Of a stretch of DNA of 64,000 bases, positions 46,001 to 57,700 are shown piece by piece. The stretch is from Arcuatula senhousia (taxonomy: Eukaryota; Mollusca; Bivalvia; Mytilida; Mytilidae), in contig OZ020304.1 in the NCBI GenBank assembly GCA_963971305.1, forward strand, positions 76,694,355 through 76,758,354, read 5' to 3'. Under the pieces are notes generated by a model. The model did no database searches and was not told where the DNA came from. It saw only the letters and a program-made list of their open reading frames with translations. Position 1 is the first letter of the stretch, and the number at the start of each line of letters is the position of its first letter. The translations under genes and the position numbers were made by a program.

Positions 46001-46582
46001 TATTTATCACCTTTAAGGGGCCGTAACCCCTATAAGGGGTCATCTGACAACTTTGACCAAATGGAGACTTTTGTAGAGCTTTTGATGCTGAATCAGTAGC
46101 GTGGCCTCAGATTTCCTCTATCTCTTATACTTTTTGATTTATAAGCCAAAAACAGTAGTCTGACCCCCCTAGTCTATTTTTAGTAACGGCGGCCATGTTT
46201 TTTAACGGATCAAAAATCAAAACACAAGTTTGGTGCAGGACACCCTAAGGAACACTCATACCAAGTTTCATTAAATTCTGTTTGGTAGTTTCAGAGGAGA
46301 AGATTTTTGAAAAATTGTTAACAGACGACGACGACGACAGACGACGACGACGACAGACGACGACGACGACAGACGACGACGGACGCCAAGTGATGGTAAT
46401 AGCTCACATGGACCTTCGGTCCAGGTGAGCTAACAAGGATACTTCATTGTAACTAACACGTTTTATTGTCTTTCTTGAATTTTATGACGGTAATGTATAG
46501 TTAACACAGTATGCATATATGCAAATCCATACCTACCTTGCATGAGAAACAGTGCTATCAACACACTAGGAGCCAGACATGT
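36850..46582 (-). CDS. ABCC10: ABCC10 (MRP7)-like ABC transporter, 3' half
   Basis: Minus-strand exons: end of exon at 46582-46537 (in array), then 43350-43266, 42868-42685, 40560-40345, 40086-39959, 39644-39475, 38848-38688, 38405-38152, 37807-37564 and 37095-36850 (stop). All phases agree. The product would be TMD2 and NBD2 of a full ABC exporter at the plasma membrane; human ABCC10 exports lipophilic drugs and conjugates (family knowledge). Walker A, Q-loop, signature, Walker B and H-loop are intact. The N-terminal half (TMD0/TMD1/NBD1) lies beyond the right edge, behind the satellite. Introns hold F8 and F7 elements. Assignment rests on the ABCC10-specific phrases [15 protein letters not shown] and the SxGQRQL signature. 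Confidence 0.92.
37564..37807 (-). CDS. ABCC10: ABCC10-like exon with Q-loop and signature motif
   Basis: 244 bp. [20 protein letters not shown] (Q-loop), then [20 protein letters not shown] (ABC signature, SIGQ in place of SGGQ), [11 protein letters not shown]. Human ABCC10 has a similarly unusual SLGQRQLLCLARAL here, which supports the assignment. Donor AGG|GTATGT. Confidence 0.95.
38152..38405 (-). CDS. ABCC10: ABCC10-like exon with Walker A of NBD2
   Basis: 254 bp. [52 protein letters not shown] (Walker A), IDLKDI. Acceptor TTTAAAG, donor CAG|GTAAAT; the split Arg codon joins to the next exon. Confidence 0.95.
38688..38848 (-). CDS. ABCC10: ABCC10-like exon, last membrane helix and linker to NBD2
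   Basis: 161 bp: (G)[51 protein letters not shown]. The VSVER motif precedes NBD2 in ABCC proteins. Of two possible acceptors, TTTGTAG|GT is chosen because it restores NP-G-LVGL across the junction. Confidence 0.93.
39475..39644 (-). CDS. ABCC10: ABCC10-like exon, TMD2
   Basis: 170 bp: [56 protein letters not shown]. Corresponds to the LELNQRCQF...QWLDIRLQLMG region of human ABCC10. Acceptor TTTCAG, donor CAG|GTTTGT. Confidence 0.93.
39959..40086 (-). CDS. ABCC10: ABCC10-like exon, intracellular loop of TMD2
   Basis: 128 bp: [42 protein letters not shown](R). The RELKR...SP...F.ET..G...IRAF pattern is the typical ABCC coupling-helix region. Donor GAGAG|GTATGT. Confidence 0.93.
40345..40560 (-). 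CDS. ABCC10: ABCC10-like exon, TMD2
   Basis: 216 bp, 72 codons: [40 protein letters not shown], then a hydrophobic pair of segments to GLIYLKIQ. The FFEKTP.GRI.NRFS.D motif is universal in ABCC TMD2, and [12 protein letters not shown] is specific to the ABCC10 type. Acceptor TTTTTTCAG, donor CAG|GTAATT. Confidence 0.95.
40871..41841 (+). mobile_element. F8 element in an ABCC10-like intron
   Basis: Starts ACAAGTGTGGCCAC as at 26817, with tag ATGTCTCGCCTGCCGG and five ~182-bp repeats. The 3' hairpin at about 41804-41841 has right arm AGGGGAGACA (one mutation relative to the other copy) and inner GTGAC/GTCGC. Same family as the copy in the vasohibin intron. Confidence 0.85.
41842..42684. other. 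ABCC10-like intron remainder
   Basis: AT-rich intron sequence; no exon, RNA gene or recognisable repeat. Confidence 0.5.
42685..42868 (-). CDS. ABCC10: ABCC10-like exon, TMD2
   Basis: 184 bp: [61 protein letters not shown]. Matches FYLTVYATIAGVNSLCTLLRA of human ABCC10. NVS and NIT are potential extracellular N-glycosylation sites. Acceptor TTTTTTGTAG, donor CAG|GTAAAA. Confidence 0.94.
43266..43350 (-). CDS. ABCC10: ABCC10-like exon, start of TMD2 outer loop
   Basis: 85 bp: (A)[19 protein letters not shown] then GSPVDNLQ and 2 nt. The RN..DWWLS.W motif is typical of ABCC10. Its first codon needs a G from the preceding exon, which the exon end at 46537 (ATG CAA G) supplies exactly. Confidence 0.93.
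43351..44422. other. ABCC10-like intron, unique part
   Basis: AT-rich; short open frames on both strands near 43.7-43.97 kb overlap and look like chance. Nothing further recognised. Confidence 0.5.
44423..46431 (+). mobile_element. F7 element, long copy, in ABCC10-like intron
   Basis: Starts ACAAGAGGCTCCCAGG, with perfect 5' palindrome GGCTCCCAGGAGCC (44429-44442) and tag GCTCACCTGGTC (44449-44460). It has about ten ~157-bp tandem repeats (GCAAGCAACAGCTAATCTCT, GGGGCCGTAACCCCTATAAG), a 3' part, and a (GAC)n-like tract at ~46325-46380. The 3' hairpin 46401-46431 has right arm GGTCCAGGTGAGCT, agreeing with the tag; the left arm AGCTCACATGGACC has one mismatch. Confidence 0.88.
46537..46582 (-). 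CDS. ABCC10: ABCC10-like exon end (leftmost array copy)
   Basis: Minus strand: TGT CTG GCT CCT AGT then GTG TTG ATA GCA CTG, TTT CTC ATG CAA G and donor GTAGGTATGG, i.e. [14 protein letters not shown]. Human ABCC10 has LAILFSLLLMQ before the RN..DWWLS motif, and the carried G fits the next exon (GCA, Ala). Its upstream neighbour is another array copy rather than the rest of the exon, so the genuine full exon should be at the far (right) end of the array, outside the window. This copy keeps the natural intron on its left. Confidence 0.75.
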
Positions 46583-49500
46583 CACACCTACCTTGCATGA
46601 GGAACAGAGCTATCAACACACTAGAAGCCAGACATGTCCCTACACCTACCTTGCATGAGAAACAGTGCTATCAACACACTGGGAGCAAGACATGTCCCTA
46701 CACCTACCTTGCATGAGAAACAAAGCTATCAACACACTAGAAGCCAGACATGTCCCTACACCTGTTGCATGAGAAACAGTGCTATCAACACACTGGGAGC
46801 CAGACATGTCCCTACACCTACCTTGCATGAGGAACAGTGCTATCAACACAATGGGAGCCAGACATGTCCCTACACCTACCTTGCATGAGGAACAGTGCTA
46901 TCAACACACTAGAAGCCAGACATGTCCCTTCACCTACCTTGCATGAGGAACAGTGCTATCAACACACTAGGAGCCAGACATGTCCCTACACCTACCTTGC
47001 ATGAGGAACAGAGCTATCAACACACTAGGAGCCAGACATGTCCCTACACCTACTTTGCATGAGGAACAGTGCTATCAACACACTGGGAGCCAGACATGTC
47101 CCTACACCTACCTTGCATAAGAAACAGTGCTATCAACACACTAGGAGCCAGACATGTCCCTACCTTGCAGGAGGAACAGTGCTATCAACACACTAGGAGC
47201 CAGACATGTCCCTACCTTGCATGAGGAACAGAGCTATCAACACCCTAGGAGCCAGACATGTCCCTACCTTGCATGAGGAACAGTGCTATCAACACACTAG
47301 GAGCCAGACATGTCCCTACCTTGCATGAGGAACAGTGCTATCAACACACTAGGAGCCAGACATGTCCCTACCCCTACCTTGCATGAGGAACAGTGCTATC
47401 AACACACTGGGAGCCAGACATGTCCCTACACCTACCTTGCATGAGAAGCAGTGCTATCAACACACTAGGAGCCAGACATGTCCCTACACCTACCTTGCAT
47501 GAGAAACAGTGCTATCAACACACTAGGAGCCAGACATGTCCCTACCTTGCATGAGGAACAGAGCTATCAACACACTAGGAGCCAGACATGTCCCTACACC
47601 TACCTTGCATGAGGAACAGAGCTATCAACACACTGGGAGCCAGACATGTCCCTACACCTACCTTGCATGAGGAACAGAGCTATCAACACACTAGGAGCCA
47701 GACATGTCCCTACCTTGCATGAGAAACAGTGCTATCAACACACTAGGAGCCAGACATGTCCCTACACCTACATTGCATGAGAAACAGTGCTATCAACACA
47801 CTAGGAGCCAGACATGTCCCTACATCTACCTTGCATTAGGAACAGTGCTATCAACACACTAGGAGCCAGACATGTCCCTACACCTACCTTGCATGAGAAA
47901 CAGTGCTATCAACACACTAGGAGCCAGACATGTTACACCTACCTTGCATGAGAAACAGTGCTATCAACACACTAGGAGCCAGACATGTTACACCTACCTT
48001 GCATGAGGAACAGTGCTATCAACACACTAGGAGCCAGACATGTCCCTACACCTACCTTGCATGAGAAACAGTGCTATCAACACACTAGGAGCCAGACATG
48101 TCCCTACACCTACCTTGCATGAGGAACAGTGCTATCAACACACTAGGAGCCAGACATGTCCCTACACCTACCTTGCATGAGGAACCGAGCTATCAACACA
48201 CTAGGAGCCAGACATGTCCCTACACCTACCTTGCATGAGAAACAGAGCTATCAACACACTAGGAGCCAGACATGTCCCTACACCTACCTTGCATGAGGAA
48301 AAGAGCTATCAACACACTAGGAGCCAGACATGTTACACCAACCTTGCATGAGAAACAGAGCTATCAACACACTAGGAGCCAGACATGTCCCTACACCTAC
48401 CTTGCATGAGAAACAGTGCTATCGACACACTAGGAGCCAAACATGTCACACCTTCCTTGCATGAGAAACAGTGCTATCAACACACTAGGAGCCAGACATG
48501 TCACACCTTCCTTGCATGAGAAACAGTGCTATCAACACACTAGGAGCCAGACATGTCCATACACCTACCTTGCATGAGAAACAGTGCTATCAACACACTA
48601 GGAGCCAGACATGTCCCTACACCTACCTTGCATGAGAAACAGAGCTATCAACATACTAGGAGCCAGACATGTCCCTACACCTACCTTGCATGAGAAACAG
48701 TGCTATCAACACACTAGGAGCCAGACATGTCCCTACACCTACCCTGCATGAGGAACAGTGCTATCAACACACTAGGAGCCAGACATGTTACACCTACCTT
48801 GCATGAGAAACAGTGCTATCAACACACTAGGAGCCAGACATGTCCCTACACCTACCTTACATGAGAAACAGTGCTATCAACACACTAGGAGCCAGACATG
48901 TCCCTACACCTACTTTGCATGAGGAACAGTGCTATCAACACACTGGGAGCCAGACATGTCCCTACACCTACCTTGCATAAGAAACAGTGCTATCAACACA
49001 CTAGGAGCCAGACATGTCCCTACCTTGCATGAGGAACAGTGCTATCAACACACTAGGAGCCAGACATGTCCCTACCTTGCATGAGGAACAGAGCTATCAA
49101 CACCCTAGGAGCCAGACATGTCCCTACCTTGCATGAGGAACAGTGCTATCAACACACTAGGAGCCAGACATGTCCCTACCTTGCATGAGAAACAGTGCTA
49201 TCAACACACTAGGAGCCAGACATGTCCCTACACCTACCTTGCATGAGGAACAGTGCTATCAACACACTAGGAGCCAGACATGTCCCTACACCTACCTTGC
49301 ATGAGGAACAGAGCTATCAACACACTAGGAGCCAGACATGTCCCTACACCTACCTTGCATGAGAAACAGAGCTATCAACACACTGGGAGCCAGACATGTC
49401 CCTACACCTACCTTGCATGAGGAACAGAGCTATCAACACACTAGGAGCCAGACATGTCCCTACACCTACCTTGCATGAGAAACAGTGCTATCAACACACT

Positions 49501-52500
49501 AGGATCCAGACATGTCCCTACACCGACCCTGCATGAGAAACAGAGCTATCAACACACTAGGAGCCAGACATGTTACACCTACCTTGCATGAGGAACAGAG
49601 CTATCAACACACTAGGAGCCAGACATGTCCCTACACCTACCTTGCATGAGAAGCAGTGCTATCAACACACTAGGAGCCAGACATGTCCCTACACCTACCT
49701 TGCATGAGAAACAGTGCTATCAACACACTAGGAGCCAGACATGTCCCTCCACATACCTTGCATGAGGAACAGTGCTATCAACACACTAGGAGCCAGACAT
49801 GTCCCTACACCTACCTTGCATGAGGAACAGAGCTATCAACACACTAGGAGCCAGACATGTCCCTACACCTACCTTGCATGAGAAACAGAGCTATCAACAC
49901 ACTAGGAGCCAGACATGTCCCTACACCTACCTTGCATGAGGAAAAGAGCTATCAACACACTAGGAGCCAGACATGTTACACCAACCTTGCATGAGAAACA
50001 GAGCTATCAACACACTAGGAGCCAGACATGTCCCTACACCTACCTTGCATGAGAAACAGTGCTATCAACACACTAGGAGCCAAACATGTCACACCTTCCT
50101 TGCATGAGAAACAGTGCTATCAACACACTAGGAGCCTGACATGTCACACCTTCCTTGCATGAGAAACAGTGCTATCAACACACTAGGAGTCAGACATGTC
50201 CCTACACCTACCTTGCATGAGAAACAGTGCTATCAACACACTAGGAGCCAGACATGTCCCTACACCTACCTTGCATGAGAAACAGTGCTATCAACACACT
50301 AGGAGCCAGACATGTCCCTACACCTACCTTGCATGAGAAACAGAGCTATCAACACACTAGGAGCCAGACATGTTACACCTTCCTTGCATGAGAAACAGTG
50401 CTATCAACACACTAGGAGCCAGACATGTTACACCTACCTTGCATGAAAAACAGTGCTATCAACACACTAGGAGCCAGACATGTCCATACACCTACCTTGC
50501 ATGAGGAACAGAGCTATCAACACACTAGGAGCCAGACATGTTACACCTACCTTGCATGAGGAACAGTGCTATCAACACACTAGGAGCCAGACATGTTACA
50601 CCTACCTTGCATGAGGAACAGAGCTATCAACACACTAGGAGCCAGACATGTTACACCTACCTTGCATGAGAAACAGTGCTATCAACACACTAGGAGCCAG
50701 ACATGTCCCTACACCTACCTTGCATGAGAAACAGTGCTATCAACACACTAGGAGCCAGACATGTCCCTACACCTACCTTGCATGAGAAGCAGTGCTATCA
50801 ACACACTAGGAGCCAGACATGTCCCTACACCTACCTTGCATGAGAAACAGTGCTATCAACACACTAGGAGCCAGACATGTCCCTACACATACCTTGCATG
50901 AGGAACAGTGCTATCAACACACTAGGAGCCAGACATGTCCCTACACCTACCTTGCATGAGGAACAGAGCTATCAACACACTAGGAGCCAGACATGTCCCT
51001 ACACCTACCTTGCATGAGAAACAGAGCTATCAACACACTAGGAGCCAGACATGTCCCTACACCTACCTTGCATGAGGAAAAGAGCTATCAACACACTAGG
51101 AGCCAGACATGTTACACCAACCTTGCATGAGAAACAGAGCTATCAACACACTAGGAGCCAGACATGTCCCTACACCTACCTTGCATGAGAAACAGTGCTA
51201 TCAACACACTAGGAGCCAAACATGTCACACCTTCCTTGCATGAGAAACAGTGCTATCAACACACTAGGAGCCTGACATGTCACACCTTCCTTGCATGAGA
51301 AACAGTGCTATCAACACACTAGGAGTCAGACATGTCCCTACACCTACCTTGCATGAGAAACAGAGCTATCAACATACTAGGAGCCAGACATGTCCCTACA
51401 CCTACCTTGCATGAGAAACAGTGCTATCAACACACTAGGAGCCAGACATGTCCCTACACCTACCTTGCATGAGAAACAGTGCTATCAACACACTAGGAGC
51501 CAGACATGTCCCTACACCTACCTTGCATGAGAAACAGAGCTATCAACACACTAGGAGCCAGACATGTTACACCTACCTTGCATGAGAAACAGTGCTATCA
51601 ACACACTAGGAGCCAGACATGTTACACCTACCTTGCATGAAAAACAGTGCTATCAACACACTAGGAGCCAGACATGTCCATACACCTACCTTGCATGAGG
51701 AACATAGCTATCAACACACTAGGAGCCAGACATGTTACACCTACCTTGCATGAGGAACAGTGCTATCAACACACTAGGAGCCAGACATGTTACACCTACC
51801 TTGCATGAGGAACAGAGCTATCAACACACTAGGAGCCAGACATGTTACACCTACCTTGCATGAGAAACAGTGCTATCAACACACTAGGAGCCAGACATGT
51901 CCCTACACCTACCTTGCATGAGAAACAGTGCTATCAACACACTAGGAGCCAGACATGTCCCTACACCTACCTTGCATGAGAAACAGTGCTATCAACACAC
52001 TAGGAGCCAGACATGTTACACCTACCTTGCATGAGAAACAGTGCTATCAACACACTAGGAGCCAGACATGTTACACCTACCTTGCATGAGAAACAGTGCT
52101 ATCAACACACTAGGAGCCAGACATGTCCCTACACCTACCTTGCATGAGAAACAGTGCTATCAACACACTAGGAGCCAGACATGTTACACCTACCTTGCAT
52201 GAGAAACAGTGCTATCAACACACTAGGAGCCAGACATGTCCCTACACCTACCTTGCATGAGGAACAGAGCTATCAACACACTAGGAGCCAGACATGTTAC
52301 ACCTACCTTGCATGAGGAACAGTGCTATCAACACACTAGGAGCCAGACATGTTACACCTACCTTGCATGAGGAACAGTGCTATCAACACACTAGGAGCCA
52401 GACATGTTACACCTACCTTGCATGAGGAACAGAGCTATCAACACACTAGGAGCCAGACATGTTACACCTACCTTGCATGAGAAACAGTGCTATCAACACA

Positions 52501-54712
52501 CTAGGAGCCAGACATGTCCCTACACCTACCTTGCATGAGAAACAGTGCTATCAACACACTAGGAGCCAGACATGTCCCTACACCTACCTTGTATGAGAAA
52601 CAGTGCTATCAACATACTAGGAGCCAGACATGTTACACCTACCTTGCATGAGAAACAGTGCTATCAACACACTAGGAGCCAGACATGTCCCTACACCTAC
52701 CTTGCATGAGGAACAGAGCTATCAACACACTAGGAGCCAGACATGTCCCTACACCTACCTTGCATGAGAAACAGAGCTATCAACACACTAGGAGCCAGAC
52801 ATGTCCCTACACCTACCTTGCATGAGCAACAGAGCTATCAACACACTGGGAGCCAGACATGTTACACCTACCTTGCATGAGAAACAGTGCTATCAACACA
52901 CTAGGAGCCAGACATGTCCCTACACCTACCTTGCATGAGAAACAGTGCTATCAACACACTAGGAGCCAGACATGTTACACCTACCTTGCATGAGAAACAG
53001 TGCTATCAACACACTAGGAGCCAGACATGTCCCTACACCTACCTTGCATGAGGAACAGTGCTATCAACACACTAGGAGCCAGACATGTCCCTACACCTAC
53101 CTTGCATGAGGAACAGAGCTATCAACACACTAGGAGCCAGACATGTCCCTACACCTACCTTGCATGAGAAACAGTGCTATCAACACACTAGGGGCCAGAT
53201 ATGTCCCTACACCTACCTTGCATGAGAAACAGTGCTATCAACACACTAGGGGCCAGACATGTCCCTACACCTACCTTGCATGTGGAACAGTGCTATCAAC
53301 ACACTAAGAGCCAGACATGTTACACCTACCTTGCATGAGAAACAGTGCTATCAACACACTAGGAGCCAGACATGTCCCTACACCTACCTTGCATGAGAAA
53401 CAGTGCTATCAACACACTAGGAGCCAGACATGTTACACCTACCTTGCATGAGAAACAGTGCTATCAACACACTAGGAGCCAGACATGTTACACCTACCTT
53501 GCATGAGAAACAGTGCTATCAACACACTAGGAGCCAGACATGTTCCTACACCTACCTTGCATGAGAAACAGTGCTATCAACACTCTAGGAGCCAGACATG
53601 TTACACCTTCCTTGCATGAGAAACAGTGCTATCAACACACTAGGAGCCAGACATGTCCCTACACCTACCTTGCATGAGGAACAGAGCTATCAACACACTA
53701 GGAGCCAGACATGTTACACCTACCTTGCATGAGGAACAGTGCTATCAACACACTAGGAGCCAGACATGTTACACCTACCTTGCATGAGGAACAGAGCTGT
53801 CAACATACTAGGAGCCAGACATGTTACACCTACCTTGCATGAGAAACAGTGCTATCAACACACTAGGAGCCAGACATGTCCCTACACCTACCTTGCATGA
53901 GAAACAGTGCTATCAACACACTAGGAGCCAGACATGTCCCTACACCTACCTTGCATGAGAAACAGTGCTATCAACACACTAGGAGCCAGACATGTTACAC
54001 CTACCTTGCATGAGAAACAGTGCTATCAACACACTAGGGGCCAGACATGTCATACCTACCTTGCATGAGGAACAGAGCTATCAACACACTGGGAGCCAGA
54101 CATGTTACACCTACCTTGCATAAGAAACAGTGCTATCAACACACTAGGAGCCAGACATGTCCCTACCTTGCATGAGGAACAGTGCTATCAAAACACTAGG
54201 AGCCAGACATGTCCCTACCTTGCATGAGGAACAGAGCTATCAACACCCTAGGAGCCAGACATGTCCCTACCTTGCATGAGGAACAGTGCTATCAACACAC
54301 TAGGAGCCAGACATGTCCCTACCTTGCATGAGGAACAGTGCTATCAACACACTAGGAGCCAGACATGTCCCTACCCCTACCTTGCATGAGGAACAGTGCT
54401 ATCAACACACTGGGAGCCAGACATGTCCCTACACCTACCTTGCATGAGAAACAGTGCTATCAACACACTAGGAGCCAGACATGTCCCTACACCTACCTTG
54501 CATGAGGAACAGTGCTATCAACACACTAGGAGCCAGACATGTCCCTACACCTACCTTGCATGAGGAACAGAGCTATCAACACACTAGGAGCCAGACATGT
54601 CCCTACACCTACCTTGCATGAGAAACAGAGCTATCAACACACTGGGAGCCAGACATGTCCCTACACCTACCTTGCATGAGGAACAGAGCTATCAACACAC
54701 TAGGAGCCAGAC

Positions 54713-57700
54713 ATGTCCCTACCTTGCATGAGAAACAGTGCTATCAACACACTAGGAGCCAGACATGTCCCTACACCTACATTGCATGAGAAACAGTGCT
54801 ATCAACACACTAGGAGCCAGACATGTCCCTACACCTACCTTGCATTAGGAACAGTGCTATCAACACACTGGGAGCCAGACATGTCCCTACACCTACCTTG
54901 CATGAGAAACAGTGCTATCAACACACTAGGAGCCAGACATGTCCCTACACCTACCTTGCATGAGAAACAGTGCTATCAACACACTAGGATCCAGACATGT
55001 CCCTACACCGACCTTGCATGAGAAACAGAGCTATCAACACACTAGGAGCCAGACATGTTACACCTACCTTGCATGAGGAACAGAGCTATCAACACACTAG
55101 GAGCCAGACATGTCCCTACACCTACCTTGCATGAGAAGCAGTGCTATCAACACACTAGGAGCCAGACATGTCCCTACACCTACCTTGCATGAGAAACAGT
55201 GCTATCAACACACTAGGAGCCAGACATGTCCCTACACATACCTTGCATGAGGAACAGTGCTATCAACACACTAGGAGCCAGACATGTCCCTACACCTACC
55301 TTGCATGAGGAACAGAGCTATCAACACACTAGGAGCCAGACATGTCCCTACACCTACCTTGCATGAGAAACAGAGCTATCAACACACTAGGAGCCAGACA
55401 TGTCCCTACACCTACCTTGCATGAGGAAAAGAGCTATCAACACACTAGGAGCCAGACATGTTACACCTACCTTGCATGAGAAACAGTGCTATCAACACAC
55501 TAGGAGTCAGACATGTCCCTACACCTACCTTGCATGAGAAACAGTGCTATCAACACACTAGGAGCCAGACATGTCCCTACACCTACCTTGCATGAGAAAC
55601 AGAGCTATCAACATACTAGGAGCCAGACATGTCCCTACACCTACCTTGCATGAGAAACAGTGCTATCAACACACTAGGAGCCAGACATGTCCCTACACCT
55701 ACCTTGCATGAGAAACAGTGCTATCAACACACTAGGAGCCAGACATGTCCCTACACCTACCTTGCATGAGAAACAGAGCTATCAACACACTAGGAGCCAG
55801 ACATGTTACACCTACCTTGCATGAGGAACAGAGCTATCAACACACTAGGAGCCAGACATGTTACACCTACCTTGCATGAGGAACAGTGCTATCAACACAC
55901 TAGGAGCCAGACATGTTACACCTACCTTGCATGAGGAACAGAGCTATCAACACACTAGGAGCCAGACATGTTACACCTACCTTGCATGAGAAACAGTGCT
56001 ATCAACACACTAGGAGCCAGACATGTCCCTACACCTACCTTGCATGAGAAACAGTGCTATCAACACACTAGGAGCCAGACATGTCCCTACACCTACCTTG
56101 CATGAGAAACAGTGCTATCAACACACTAGGAGCCAGACATGTTACACCTACCTTGCATGAGAAACAGTGCTATCAACACACTAGGAGCCAGACATGTCCC
56201 TACACCTACCTTGCATGAGGAACAGAGCTATCAACACACTAGGAGCCAGACATGTTACACCTACCTTGCATGAGGAACAGTGCTATCAACACACTAGGAG
56301 CCAGACATGTTACACCTACCTTGCATGAGGAACAGAGCTATCAACACACTAGGAGCCAGACATGTTACACCTACCTTGCATGAGAAACAGTGCTATCAAC
56401 ACACTAGGAGCCAGACATGTCCCTACACCTACCTTGCATGAGAAACAGTGCTATCAACACACTAGGAGCCAGACATGTCCCTACACCTACCTTGTATGAG
56501 AAACAGTGCTATCAACATACTAGGAGCCAGACATGTTACACCTACCTTGCATGAGAAACAGTGCTATCAACACACTAGGAGCCAGACATGTTACACCTAC
56601 CTTGCATGAGAAACAGTGCTATCAACACACTAGGAGCCAGACATGTTACACCTACCTTGCATGAGAAACAGTGCTATCAACACACTAGGGGCCAGACATG
56701 TCATACCTACCTTGCATGAGCAACAGAGCTATCAACACACTGGGAGCCAGACATGTTACACCTACCTTGCATGAGAAACAGTGCTATCAACACACTAGGA
56801 GCCAGACATGTCCCTACACCTACCTTGCATGAGAAACAGTCCTATCAACACACTAGGAGCCAGACATGTTACACCTACCTTGCATGAGAAACAGTGCTAT
56901 CAACACACTAGGAGCCAGACATGTCCCTACACCTACCTTGCATGAGGAACAGTGCTATCAACACACTAGGAGCCAGACATGTCCCTACACCTACCTTGCA
57001 TGAGGAACAGAGCTATCAACACACTAGGAGCCAGACATGTCCCTACACCTACCTTGCATGAGAAACAGTGCTATCAACACACTAGGGGCCAGACATGTCC
57101 CTACACCTACCTTGCATGAGAAACAGTGCTATCAACACACTAGGGGCCAGACATGTCCCTACACCTACCTTGCATGTGGAACAGTGCTATCAACACACTA
57201 AGAGCCAGACATGTTACACCTACCTTGCATGAAAAACAGTGCTATCAACACACTAGGAGCCAGACATGTCCCTACACCTACCTTGCATGAGAAACAGTGC
57301 TATCAACACACTAGGAGCCAGACATGTTACACCTACCTTGCATGAGAAACAGTGCTATCAACACACTAGGAGCCAGACATGTTACACCTACCTTGCATGA
57401 GAAACAGTGCTATCAACACACTAGGAGCCAGACATGTTCCTACACCTACCTTGCATGAGAAACAGTGCTATCAACACTCTAGGAGCCAGACATGTTACAC
57501 CTTCCTTGCATGAGAAACAGTGCTATCAACACACTAGGAGCCAGACATGTCCCTACACCTACCTTGCATGAGGAACAGAGCTATCAACACACTAGGAGCC
57601 AGACATGTTACACCTACCTTGCATGAGGAACAGTGCTATCAACACACTAGGAGCCAGACATGTTACACCTACCTTGCATGAGGAACAGAGCTGTCAACAT

